A DNA stretch of 10,276 nt from Fidelibacterota bacterium (GTDB lineage: Bacteria; Fidelibacterota; JAANXI01). The stretch is taken from contig JAANXI010000059.1 in assembly GCA_018263365.1 (NCBI GenBank), positions 1 to 10,276 on the forward strand, written 5' to 3'. How positions within the stretch are numbered: position 1 is the first letter of the stretch; the number at the start of each line of letters is the position of its first letter. The notes below the pieces were generated by a model. It was not told where the DNA came from and did not search any database. It saw nothing but the letters and a program-made list of their open reading frames with translations. The position numbers and the translations under genes were made by a program. Below, in pieces: positions 1 through 6,858 of this stretch.

Positions 1-2807
1 GAACCACACGCCGGGCGGCCAAGATGGTCACGCTTGACCTGGATCATCCGGATATCGAAGAGTTTGTCAACTGGAAGGTCATTGAAGAGCAGAAAGTCGC
101 GTCGCTGGTGGCAGGTTCCAGGACGTTGGAAAACCATCTGAATGGCATTATCCAAGGTACAATTGATTTCGACGAGCCTTCATCCAACGGCCAGGGCGGG
201 ATAGATGCACAGCACAGAACAGCGGCGTACGATCCCAAGAAAAACAAGCAACTGGCGAACGCCATCCTCGAAGCCCAGAGGGTGAACGTCCCACGGAAAT
301 ATATCGAGCGGGTCACTCAGTTGGCGGAACAGGGCTACACCAGCATCGAATTTCCGACCTACGATACGGACTGGAATTCCGAGGCGTACTTCACAGTCTC
401 TGGTCAGAACTCCAACAACTCCGTCCGGGCTAACGCGGATTTCATACACGCAGTCGAAAACGATGATGACTGGAACCTCTATGGCCGGGTGGAACGACGC
501 GAAGCGCAAAAAGAAGATCGGAAACCGGAACCGATGAAAACGATCAGGGCCCGCGATCTCTGGAATGATATTGGGTATGCAGCATGGTCCTGCGCCGATC
601 CGGGTATGCAGTACCACACCACGGTCAATGACTGGCACACCTGTCCGGAAGACGGACCAATCAACGCTTCCAATCCCTGCTCGGAATATATGTTTCTTGA
701 TGATACGGCGTGTAATTTGGCCTCCCTCAATCTGATGAAATATTACGATGAGGACGACGGCTTCCAGATCGACGATTACACCCACGCAGCGGAACTCTGG
801 ACTATCGTGCTGGAAATCAGCGTGCTGATGGCGCAGTTCCCGAGCAAGCACATTGCGGAGCTCTCATACAAATTCAGAACGCTCGGCCTCGGATATGCAA
901 ACATCGGCGCATTGCTGATGGTGATGGGCGTGCCGTACGATTCCAAAGAAGCGCGATCGATCACCGGAGCACTCACGTCAATTATGCATATGACGGCCTA
1001 CAGCACCTCGGCAAAGATGGCGGATCACCTGTGCACCTTTCCGGGATATGAGGATAACAAGGAGCACATGCTCCGCGTCATTAGAAATCATCGCCGGGCA
1101 GCGTACAATGCCCCGGAGGAGGAATACGAAGATTTGTCCGTGACTCCGATGGGCATAGATCCGGACTATTGCCCGGACGATCTGCTAAAAGCCGCGAAAG
1201 AAGCTTCAGACACTGCGGTGAAACTCGGCGAAAAGCACGGCTATCGCAACGCACAGGTGACCGTTATCGCACCGACGGGCACCATTGGACTGGTCATGGA
1301 TTGCGATACTACCGGCATTGAGCCGGATTTCGCTATTATGAAGTTCAAGAAACTGGCCGGCGGGGGCTACTTTAAAATTATTAATCAGGCCATTCCTGCG
1401 GCGTTACGTAAACTTGGTTACTCAGACGGTGAAATCGAGGATATCATACTCTACGCCAAGGGAACTGGCTCCCTGGAAGGATGTCCACACATCAACCGGG
1501 AATCACTGAAAGAACACGGTTTCACGGACGATATCCTGGATACCATCGAAGCAGAACTACCGCAGAGCTTCGATCTCGGGTTTGCGTTTAATCAGTTCAC
1601 CCTCGGCCAGGATTTTTGCAAAGATGTATTGGGCTTCACCGACCAGCAGCTGAACTCTCCGGAATTCAGTATCCTCGAAGCCCTCGGATTTTCCGACAAG
1701 CAGATCGAGGAAGCCAACGATTACGTGAGCGGTACGATGACCATCGAAGGTGGGCCGCACCTGAAAGAAGAACATTACGCAATTTTCGACTGCGCAAATA
1801 AGTGCGGCCGCAAGGGGACGCGATCTATCGCGCCGGAGGGGCACATTAAGATCATGGCGGCCGCACAGCCGTTCATCAGCGGCGCCATCAGCAAAACCAT
1901 CAACTTTTCGGCATCGGCCACAGTCGACGATATCAAAGATGCGTATATGCAATCCTGGAAACTGGGATTAAAGGCCAACGCGCTTTATCGCGACGGTTCA
2001 AAACTCAGCCAGCCGCTGAACTCTACCAATGATTATTTGGTTGAGTTCCTCGAAGAGGTCGAAGAGGAAGAACGCGGCGCGGACGTCTCGCAAATCGCCG
2101 AAAAGGTGGTAACCAAATATATCGCCAAGCGGAAGCGTCTGCCCCAGCGCCGGAAGGGCTACACCCAGAAGGCCACTATCGGCGGACAGAATGTGTACCT
2201 CCGCACCGGCGAATACGAAAACGGACAGCTCGGCGAGATCTTTTTGGATATGCATCGCGAAGGCGCTGCCTACCGGAGCCTGATGAACTGTTTTGCGATT
2301 TCCATCTCACTGGGATTGCAGCACGGCGTCCCGCTGGAAGAATTTGTGGATGCGTTCGTGTTTACCCGATTCGAGCCGAACGGCATCGTGCAGGGCAATG
2401 ACCGCATAAAGATGTCAACCTCAGTGATCGACTATATCTTCCGGGAGCTCGCCGTGGAATACCTCGGACGCACGGAACTGGCCAGTGTCAATCCGGAGGA
2501 CCTGATTTCCGAGTCTTCGAAGCAAGCACCGGAACAGCAGGAGCCGGGAGGGGAGACTGAATCCTCTGTCCCCCCTACTGAGTCTCCCGAACAGTCAGAC
2601 CAAGAACCGGAATTCGAGTCGGTTCGGGAGGAGCCCCAGGGATACAGCGATGAGCCGGCTGCACAGACGCAGGCCCGGAAAGTCCAGACCGCGAAGATGC
2701 AGGGTTATACCGGTGATATCTGCGATGAGTGCGGGAGTATGACCATGGTGAGGAATGGTACCTGCTTGAAGTGTGTCACATGCGGCACGACTACCGGATG
2801 CTCATAA
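1..2807 (+). CDS. nrdJ: Adenosylcobalamin-dependent (class II) ribonucleotide reductase, 5'-truncated
   Basis: This enzyme reduces ribonucleotides to deoxyribonucleotides in the cytoplasm, using a thiyl radical generated from adenosylcobalamin. The frame is open to the left edge: codons 3-23 read TTRRAAK and join MVTLDLDHPDIEEF, a conserved internal NrdJ stretch, so the ATG at 24 is not the true start and the N-terminal part lies outside the window. Numbering from that ATG, NPCSE (217-221) carries the catalytic Asn, thiyl-radical Cys219 and Glu. Cys230 in TACNLASLNL is the likely C-terminal member of the active-site disulfide pair. APTGTIG (416-422) is the phosphate-binding loop. A TSCPD domain spans about 713-816. 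A linker of about 75 residues rich in Glu, Pro, Ser and Gln follows, then a tail with Cys900, 903, 914, 917, 920 and 926 that may bind zinc or re-reduce the active site. The stop is TAA. No cobalamin riboswitch can be seen because the 5' end is missing. The family call is secure. Confidence 0.96.
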   Translation, partial: TTRRAAKMVTLDLDHPDIEEFVNWKVIEEQKVASLVAGSRTLENHLNGIIQGTIDFDEPSSNGQGGIDAQHRTAAYDPKKNKQLANAILEAQRVNVPRKYIERVTQLAEQGYTSIEFPTYDTDWNSEAYFTVSGQNSNNSVRANADFIHAVENDDDWNLYGRVERREAQKEDRKPEPMKTIRARDLWNDIGYAAWSCADPGMQYHTTVNDWHTCPEDGPINASNPCSEYMFLDDTACNLASLNLMKYYDEDDGFQIDDYTHAAELWTIVLEISVLMAQFPSKHIAELSYKFRTLGLGYANIGALLMVMGVPYDSKEARSITGALTSIMHMTAYSTSAKMADHLCTFPGYEDNKEHMLRVIRNHRRAAYNAPEEEYEDLSVTPMGIDPDYCPDDLLKAAKEASDTAVKLGEKHGYRNAQVTVIAPTGTIGLVMDCDTTGIEPDFAIMKFKKLAGGGYFKIINQAIPAALRKLGYSDGEIEDIILYAKGTGSLEGCPHINRESLKEHGFTDDILDTIEAELPQSFDLGFAFNQFTLGQDFCKDVLGFTDQQLNSPEFSILEALGFSDKQIEEANDYVSGTMTIEGGPHLKEEHYAIFDCANKCGRKGTRSIAPEGHIKIMAAAQPFISGAISKTINFSASATVDDIKDAYMQSWKLGLKANALYRDGSKLSQPLNSTNDYLVEFLEEVEEEERGADVSQIAEKVVTKYIAKRKRLPQRRKGYTQKATIGGQNVYLRTGEYENGQLGEIFLDMHREGAAYRSLMNCFAISISLGLQHGVPLEEFVDAFVFTRFEPNGIVQGNDRIKMSTSVIDYIFRELAVEYLGRTELASVNPEDLISESSKQAPEQQEPGGETESSVPPTESPEQSDQEPEFESVREEPQGYSDEPAAQTQARKVQTAKMQGYTGDICDECGSMTMVRNGTCLKCVTCGTTTGCS

Positions 2808-2818
2808 CTATTGGAATA

Positions 2819-2853
2819 AATCGGGGCGAATGGAAGACTCGCTCGCCCCGATT
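2819..2853 (+). terminator. Hairpin just after nrdJ, probable terminator component
   Basis: An 11-bp perfect stem (2819-2829, AATCGGGGCGA, paired with 2843-2853) encloses a 13-nt loop and begins 11 bp after the nrdJ stop codon. There is no T-run directly after it, so it is not a textbook intrinsic terminator. A second small hairpin (2863-2869 with 2873-2879, three-base loop) follows. Together they probably stop transcription or protect the nrdJ mRNA 3' end. Confidence 0.5.
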
Positions 2854-2897
2854 CCAGTTGCTCCAAATCGGGGATTTGGCTAGCAACCGGATTTTTG

Positions 2898-2918
2898 GTA
2901 CTTTTTATAAAAAAGTAC
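2898..2918. terminator. AT-rich hairpin, possible bidirectional terminator
   Basis: GTACTTTTT (2898-2906) pairs perfectly with AAAAAGTAC (2910-2918) across an ATA loop. It is followed by a second, weaker A/T hairpin at about 2920-2944 that contains a seven-T run. This resembles intrinsic terminators, and also dispersed AT-rich hairpins known between genes in FCB-group genomes. Which of the two it is cannot be settled from one copy. Confidence 0.45.
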
Positions 2919-2990
2919 GGAGAAAAAAGAATTTTTTTATTCTCTGAGTTTCGAAGGACGGTTTACATGAATCTGACATCCAATAATTCT

Positions 2991-3083
2991 TGTCACCCCT
3001 CCGGGGTTCTAAAGCCGCGGTGGGGGATCCCTCGCACCCCGGGTTGAAACCCGGGGCTATGCATCTGCCGCCCCTTCGGGGCT
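2991..3083. repeat. Cluster of GC-rich palindromes, REP-like dispersed repeat
   Basis: Three hairpins lie in 93 bp: ACCCC/GGGGT at 2995-2999 and 3003-3007; CCCCGGGT/ACCCGGGG at 3037-3044 and 3049-3056 with a TGAA loop; and GCCCC/GGGGC at 3070-3074 and 3078-3082. The palindrome GGGATCCC sits between the first two at 3024-3031. The arrangement matches REP-type intergenic elements that I recall from Bacteroidota and related genomes, which RAYT-type (IS200-like) transposases mobilise. Only one copy is in view, so repetition in this genome is inferred. Confidence 0.6.
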
Positions 3084-3160
3084 AGAAAAATCATCCTTCT
3101 GTATTACCGAAGAAAGGCCACTTTCGAAACCGGTAATCTTGAAAACCAATCGAATTACAG

Positions 3161-3189
3161 TTGATATCCAAGAAAATAGTCCCTAATGT
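3161..3189 (+). promoter_or_regulatory. Possible sigma-70-type promoter for the PAP2-like gene and glgC
   Basis: TTGATA (3161-3166, 5 of 6 to the -35 consensus) is followed 17 bp later by TAATGT (3184-3189, only 3 of 6 to the -10 consensus). The position, about 40 bp before the start codon and after the terminator and repeat region, makes sense, but the -10 match is weak. Confidence 0.25.
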
Positions 3190-3231
3190 TTTAGCCACAG
3201 GATGCCAGTATTAACGCGGAATTAATAACGA

Positions 3232-3864
3232 ATGAACGAGAGTGTGGAAACCGGAGAAGCCACCACGCAAAATATCACCAGCGATGAAAATGTGACCCTC
3301 GCCAAACTTATCTCCAGCCTGTTTCACCCGTTTTTGGTCGGACCGCTGGCTTTTCTGCATTTCTCTCTCGCCTACACGGACGAACTCTGGTTCGGCTGGG
3401 TAGTGTGGGGCATCACGTTTATCGCCACGAACCTCGTCATCGGGACATTCGTGTTTTTGATGAAGCGACGTGGTCTGACCACCAGCGTGGATGTCCCGGA
3501 ACGGATGCTGCGCCGTAAGCCGTTCATCATTGGAACCATCGGATATGTTATTGCTACCATTATTCTTTACGCCATCGGAGCCCCCCGAATTGTCTGGGCG
3601 CTGATGGCCATCTATGCAGTGAATACGGCAATTGCAACCTTCATCAGTCACTGGTGGAAAATCAGCATCCACGGGATGTCCATCGGCGGGACGCTCGTTC
3701 CGTTTTTATATTTGTACGGCGGACTTTGGTGGTTCGGATTACTCGTATTTCCGGCGATGATCTATTCGCGGGTAAAATTGAAGGCCCATTCGGTGGGACA
3801 GGCCGTAGCGGGCATAACGCTGGCATTTATTTTAACCTGGATTGAACTAGCACTCTGGCTCTGA
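3232..3864 (+). CDS. PAP2-superfamily-like integral membrane protein, divergent active site
   Basis: This 210-residue, strongly hydrophobic protein has about six predicted membrane segments (near residues 25-48, 52-77, 97-117, 119-141, 150-178 and 191-210) after a polar N-terminus of about 22 residues, with no signal peptide. It resembles short PAP2-family proteins of Bacteroidota-like bacteria. Family members are membrane lipid or phosphate-ester phosphatases. The motifs are visible but altered: RMLRRKP (91-97) stands where the Lys/Arg motif is expected, SIH (145-147) replaces the usual SGH, and S179-R180-x5-H186 matches the last motif except that Gln190 takes the place of the usual Asp. Arg180, His147 and His186 remain, so some activity is possible but unproven. 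The start ATG has only a weak upstream GGA. It ends 13 bp before glgC, implying co-transcription. A different membrane-bound role is possible. Confidence 0.6.
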   Translation: MNESVETGEATTQNITSDENVTLAKLISSLFHPFLVGPLAFLHFSLAYTDELWFGWVVWGITFIATNLVIGTFVFLMKRRGLTTSVDVPERMLRRKPFIIGTIGYVIATIILYAIGAPRIVWALMAIYAVNTAIATFISHWWKISIHGMSIGGTLVPFLYLYGGLWWFGLLVFPAMIYSRVKLKAHSVGQAVAGITLAFILTWIELALWL

Positions 3865-3865
3865 C

Positions 3866-3871
3866 AGGAGG
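3866..3871 (+). promoter_or_regulatory. Strong ribosome binding site of glgC
   Basis: AGGAGG lies six bases before the glgC ATG and starts just after the stop codon of the upstream gene. It fixes the start of glgC and shows that this organism uses Shine-Dalgarno sequences, which makes the absence of one at dnaG noteworthy. Confidence 0.9.
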
Positions 3872-3877
3872 CGTCTT

Positions 3878-5161
3878 ATGAAGGATGTCGCAGCGATTAT
3901 TTTAGGTGGAGGACGCGGAACACGTCTCGACCCGTTAACGCGCTACCGGGCCAAACCGGCGGTGCCCATCGCCGGGAAATACCGGCTCATTGACATTCCG
4001 ATCAGTAATTGCATTAACAGCCAGATCAAGCAGATGTTTCTGCTGACGCAGTATAGTTCGGCGTCGCTGCACAGGCATATCACCCAGATATATCACTTCG
4101 ATTATTTCTCCAAAGGATTTATCGAGATCCTCGCTGCTGAGCAGACTATCGAGAGCGAGCACTGGTATCAGGGAACCGCAGATGCGGTCCGGCAGAACCT
4201 CGTGCATTTTCACAACTATCCCTACAAAGAATATCTGGTGCTGGCCGGCGATCATCTGTATCGGATGGATTACAGCAAATTTATTGAGCGGCACCGGGAG
4301 ATGGACGCAGACATCACTATTGCAGTGAAGCCGGTGACGGCAGAAGAAGCAAAGGCGTTCGGAATTCTCAAGGTCGATAGTGAACGGAATATCACCGCTT
4401 TCTATGAAAAACCGAAAACTGTCGAGGAACTCGAACCGATGGCCAGCAAAATTCCCGAAGAATTCCACGAAAATAGCGGCGGCGAAGAGAAGCGGTTTTT
4501 GGGATCCATGGGCATTTATGTTTTTAAGCCGGGAGTACTGGAACAGGCATTGAGAGACGATCCCACCGCGGACGATTTTGGCCATGATATCATTCCGTCG
4601 ATGATTAATAAGGTGAGGGTAAAAGCACACTTTTTCGACAAGTACTGGGCGGATATCGGAACTATCAAAGCCTTTTATGATGCGAACCTGGCGCTCACGA
4701 ACATCAATCCGCCATTCGTGTTTTCAGAGGGACGGAATCCCATTTATACCCATGCACGGTTCCTCCCGGGCACACGTTTTGAGAATACCCAGGTAAACAA
4801 CTCGTTCGTGGCCGATGGAGGATATGTACAGGCTAAGCGGGTGAATCATTCCATCATTGGATTGCGAAGTCGCATTGGCAGAGATGTGGTTATGGACGAC
4901 TCTCTCCTTATGGGGGCAGATTTCTACCAGACCAGCGAGGAGCAGCAGGCGGATAAGGATCGCGGACTTATCCCGGTTGGGATTGGCGATGGAAGCCGGA
5001 TACGGAATGCCATCATTGATAAAAATGCCCGGATTGGGAAAAATGTGGTTATCGGCGAAAAGGAATATTCAGAGGAGATTGACGAAGACAACTTCGCTAT
5101 CCGTGACGGTATTGTGGTAGTGCCGAAAAACTCGACAATCCCGGATGGGACGGTGATCTAA
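3878..5161 (+). CDS. glgC: Glucose-1-phosphate adenylyltransferase (ADP-glucose pyrophosphorylase)
   Basis: GlgC makes ADP-glucose and pyrophosphate from ATP and glucose-1-phosphate, the committing step of bacterial glycogen synthesis in the cytoplasm. The 427-residue length is normal. The N-terminal nucleotidyltransferase domain (about 1-270) has the GGGRGTRL loop (10-17) and RAKPAVP (24-30). It also has WYQGTADAV (96-104), the catalytic/metal Asp125 in LAGDHLYRMDY, and the sugar-phosphate-binding FYEKPK with Glu177 and Lys178. The C-terminal left-handed beta-helix (about 290-427) contains RSRIG and IDKNARIGKNVVIG repeats. It ends in KNSTIPDGTVI, an ending close to plant and cyanobacterial enzymes rather than enterobacterial ones. 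Such enzymes are usually allosterically controlled; the effector here cannot be read from sequence. The start is set by a strong SD. No other glycogen gene is in the window, and the partner upstream is a PAP2-like membrane protein. Confidence 0.95.
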   Translation: MKDVAAIILGGGRGTRLDPLTRYRAKPAVPIAGKYRLIDIPISNCINSQIKQMFLLTQYSSASLHRHITQIYHFDYFSKGFIEILAAEQTIESEHWYQGTADAVRQNLVHFHNYPYKEYLVLAGDHLYRMDYSKFIERHREMDADITIAVKPVTAEEAKAFGILKVDSERNITAFYEKPKTVEELEPMASKIPEEFHENSGGEEKRFLGSMGIYVFKPGVLEQALRDDPTADDFGHDIIPSMINKVRVKAHFFDKYWADIGTIKAFYDANLALTNINPPFVFSEGRNPIYTHARFLPGTRFENTQVNNSFVADGGYVQAKRVNHSIIGLRSRIGRDVVMDDSLLMGADFYQTSEEQQADKDRGLIPVGIGDGSRIRNAIIDKNARIGKNVVIGEKEYSEEIDEDNFAIRDGIVVVPKNSTIPDGTVI

Positions 5162-5173
5162 AAAACAGGATTC

Positions 5174-5200
5174 ACCGCAGAGTGCGCTGAGACCGCAGAG
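5174..5200. repeat. ACCGCAGAG direct repeat, possible dispersed element
   Basis: ACCGCAGAG occurs at 5174-5182 and again at 5192-5200, with the related GCGCTGAG between them. CGCAGAG/CGCTGAG strings of this kind are familiar from intergenic dispersed repeats in many bacteria. That resemblance is from memory and only one locus is visible here. Confidence 0.4.
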
Positions 5201-5212
5201 AAATTCACGTCG

Positions 5213-5257
5213 CCCCTCTCTTGCAAGAGAGGGGAACACGGGGTGAGTTGTTTTTTT
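5213..5257 (+). terminator. Perfect 22-bp palindrome with downstream T-run, possible glgC terminator
   Basis: Positions 5213-5234 are a perfect inverted repeat (CCCCTCTCTT paired with AAGAGAGGGG, two bases between the arms), able to form a stable GC-rich hairpin about 50 bp after glgC. Seven T residues follow at 5251-5257, but 16 bases beyond the stem, so the terminator is not classical. The CCCCTCTC...GAGAGGGG motif also occurs in dispersed repeats, so it may be a repeat that doubles as a terminator. Confidence 0.45.
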
Positions 5258-5420
5258 ATTGACTGAATTATCCACCAATACTTTTTCCCGCCTTCAAACA
5301 GATCGACTCTTCAAGTTAATATTCGATTTTTAAATATCCCATTCCTCTGGGACTCGATTGATCTGCGATGCCCGGCTGTCTGCTGGATTGATTGCCAATT
5401 AATTACTGTCGACTGCTCCC

Positions 5421-5497
5421 TCTCACATCTCACGTCTGACATCTCACGATTTTTTCCTATTCACTGTTTTGTCACATCGCACGTTTCACGTCTCACA
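5421..5497. repeat. Two blocks of a 7-bp tandem repeat, consensus TCTCACR
   Basis: Block 1 (5421-5448) reads as four heptamers: TCTCACA, TCTCACG, TCTGACA, TCTCACG. Block 2 (5470-5497) reads TGTCACA, TCGCACG, TTTCACG, TCTCACA. The 21-bp gap between them is exactly three repeat lengths, so both blocks keep one register, as if an array of eleven units had decayed in the middle. No protein or CRISPR explains it. Possible roles are a decayed microsatellite or a cluster of protein-binding sites upstream of the yqeY promoter. Confidence 0.7.
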
Positions 5498-5515
5498 GTA
5501 GTCCGCATTTCCCAG

Positions 5516-5544
5516 TTGTTCACATTCGTCAGCTATGTTATATT
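5516..5544 (+). promoter_or_regulatory. Possible sigma-70-type promoter of the yqeY-cvpA-mutS2 operon
   Basis: TTGTTC (5516-5521, first three bases match the -35 consensus) and TATATT (5539-5544, 5 of 6 to the -10 consensus) are separated by 17 bp. They lie about 60 bp before the yqeY start. A perfect TATAAT at 5577-5582 also exists but lacks a well-placed -35 and sits too near the ribosome binding site to leave a normal leader. Confidence 0.4.
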
Positions 5545-5587
5545 ACATAATCAAAGGGAATCAGTTTTGAGTCAGATATAATCCAGA

Positions 5588-5596
5588 GAGGTGATC
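5588..5596 (+). promoter_or_regulatory. Near-perfect ribosome binding site of yqeY
   Basis: GAGGTGATC is fully complementary to nine bases near the 3' end of typical 16S rRNA and ends four bases before the ATG at 5601. It fixes the yqeY start and suggests strong translation of the first gene of the operon. Confidence 0.85.
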
Positions 5597-5600
5597 AGGT

Positions 5601-6044
5601 ATGGCCTTACTTGAGCAATTAAATGAAGATTTGAAAACCGCGATGAAGTCCAAAGAGAAAATTACCCTGGAGACCATCCGCAGTTTGAAATCGATGCTCA
5701 GGGACAAGGAGATCGAAAAGAAGGACGAGCTCTCCGAAGATGAGCAGATCAAGGTGCTCTCATCCGCGGCGAAACGCCGGCATGAATCCATCGAATCGTA
5801 TGAAGAGGGCGGCCGTCAGGAACTCGCGGATCAGGAGAAAGCGGAATTACAGGTTATCGAAAAGTACCTGCCCGAGCAGATGGGCGAGGATGATATCCGG
5901 GACCTTGTGGAACAAATCATCGAGGAAACCGGAGCTGAAACGATGCAGGATATGGGCCGGGTGATGGGCAAAATTATGCCGAAAGTCCGCGGGAAGGCTG
6001 ATGGAAGCCAGGTTCAACAGATAGTTCAGGAGACACTCTCCTGA
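5601..6044 (+). CDS. yqeY: GatB/YqeY domain-containing protein
   Basis: This 147-residue protein consists of a single GatB/YqeY domain, the helical unit also found at the C-terminus of the GatB subunit of tRNA-dependent amidotransferase. The free-standing protein has no settled function; a tRNA-related role is only inferred from GatB. It starts MALLEQLNEDLKTAMKSKEK, as usual for the family. It carries the conserved KRRHESIESYEEGGRQEL stretch (58-75), the KYLPEQM segment, and the C-terminal DMGRVMGKIMPKVRGKADG block (117-135). Length is typical and nothing appears damaged. It is soluble, with no signal peptide. It leads a compact cluster: cvpA begins 13 bp after its stop and mutS2 directly follows cvpA, so the three are very likely co-transcribed. 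Confidence 0.93.
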   Translation: MALLEQLNEDLKTAMKSKEKITLETIRSLKSMLRDKEIEKKDELSEDEQIKVLSSAAKRRHESIESYEEGGRQELADQEKAELQVIEKYLPEQMGEDDIRDLVEQIIEETGAETMQDMGRVMGKIMPKVRGKADGSQVQQIVQETLS

Positions 6045-6057
6045 GATCGCAGAATTT

Positions 6058-6858
6058 ATGCACTATTTCGACATCATAACATTTGCTGTCCTTGGATTTT
6101 TCGGGTTCCTGGGCCTGAGAAAGGGTCTTGTGACCGAAATGTTCAAATTAATCGGCCTGATTGCCGCTATACTTATGGCGGTCAGGTTTCTGGATGCGGG
6201 GACTGCGTTTCTATCTAACCATCTTCAGGCAGAAAAAAACACTCTGAGCGTCCTGAGTTTCATCATGATTTTTCTGGGGACGCTCGTGGTAATACGTATC
6301 ATTGCAATAATAGTGAAGGGTTTGATGCAGTTTGCCATGATGGGCTGGCTGGATAAGACCGGCGGCGCGGCGTTTGGTGCGGTGAAAGGAGCCGTAATTT
6401 TAAGCGCCGTCCTCTGGGGGGTGATGTTTCTGCCCCTGGAAAAGTACACTCAGGATATCGAAAATAATTCCAAATCCTATCCCTATCTCAGGGGATTTGC
6501 CCCGAAGGTCTACGATGCCATGTTCAAAATTATTCCCGGATCGGGCAATTTTATGGACAAGATGAAAGAGTTTCTTCCCGACGGGAAAGGCATCGGAGCG
6601 ATGGCCAAGTTCAACAATCAGGATATCATGAAGCAACTGGAAAAACAGATGGGTGACCAGATTGATCCCGACCTACTGAAAGGACTTTCAGACGAGAATG
6701 CGAGCAAAGTTTTAGGCCAATTCAAAACGCCGGACTCCCAAATGGAAGCCGGGAGTGAACCCAGGGACAAATTCTCCGAGGAGCAGCAAAAAGAACTCGA
6801 AGAATTGCTGGAAAAACTACGATCTGAATCGGGAGATGCACTTCCGGGGATTCCGTAG
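6058..6858 (+). CDS. cvpA: CvpA family membrane protein
   Basis: This 266-residue protein belongs to the CvpA family, inner-membrane proteins named for a role in colicin V export in E. coli; their general function is unclear, with links to envelope stress tolerance. The N-terminus MHYFDIITFAVLGFFGFLGLRKG is characteristic. About four membrane segments are visible (near residues 4-20, 25-45, 62-89 and 102-126), and the conserved LDKTGGAAFGAVKGAVI stretch occupies 98-114. Residues after about 130 form a soluble, charged tail ending in a Glu/Lys-rich, likely helical stretch (about 238-257), longer than in the shortest family members. There is no clear SD before the ATG; translation may be coupled to yqeY. 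Its stop codon TAG is immediately followed by the mutS2 ATG, and cvpA next to mutS2 is a pairing I recall in other bacteria. Confidence 0.9.
   Translation: MHYFDIITFAVLGFFGFLGLRKGLVTEMFKLIGLIAAILMAVRFLDAGTAFLSNHLQAEKNTLSVLSFIMIFLGTLVVIRIIAIIVKGLMQFAMMGWLDKTGGAAFGAVKGAVILSAVLWGVMFLPLEKYTQDIENNSKSYPYLRGFAPKVYDAMFKIIPGSGNFMDKMKEFLPDGKGIGAMAKFNNQDIMKQLEKQMGDQIDPDLLKGLSDENASKVLGQFKTPDSQMEAGSEPRDKFSEEQQKELEELLEKLRSESGDALPGIP

Larger units (their letters stand above)
2808..3231. other. Intergenic region between nrdJ and the PAP2-like gene
   Basis: This 424-bp stretch contains no credible gene. Its first 140 bp hold several hairpins that could end nrdJ transcription. Positions about 2991-3083 hold a cluster of GC-rich palindromes. 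The rest (about 3085-3231) is AT-richer and probably carries the promoter of the downstream gene. Short open frames that enter this region from nrdJ are out of frame with that gene and resemble no known protein. Confidence 0.7.
5162..5600. other. Intergenic region between glgC and yqeY, rich in repeats
   Basis: No credible gene lies in this 439-bp stretch. In order it holds a duplicated CGCAGAG-type repeat (5174-5200), a perfect palindrome (5213-5234) with a later T-run (5251-5257), about 160 bp with nothing I can assign (5258-5420), two blocks of a 7-bp repeat (5421-5497), and the probable yqeY promoter and ribosome binding site. The unassigned part contains only a loose direct repeat around GATTGAT (near 5353-5366 and 5383-5396). 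Confidence 0.7.

Noticed and set aside
180..851. Antisense open frame (about 223 codons) opposite nrdJ
   Set aside because: The sense frame encodes the NrdJ catalytic core; the antisense product has no family resemblance.
2729..2947. Short + strand frame overlapping the nrdJ 3' end and the terminator hairpins
   Set aside because: It begins out of frame inside nrdJ, and its second half translates the hairpins and A/T runs.
3935..4630. Antisense open frame (about 231 codons) opposite glgC
   Set aside because: It is a shadow of glgC, has no recognisable domain, and glgC on the sense strand is fully conserved.
5421..5497. CRISPR array
   Set aside because: The repeat unit is only 7 bp with no spacers of regular length, and no cas gene is in the window.
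5577..5582. TATAAT as the yqeY -10 element
   Set aside because: No suitable -35 lies 16-18 bp upstream, and the hexamer is only 5 bp before the ribosome binding site, leaving almost no leader.
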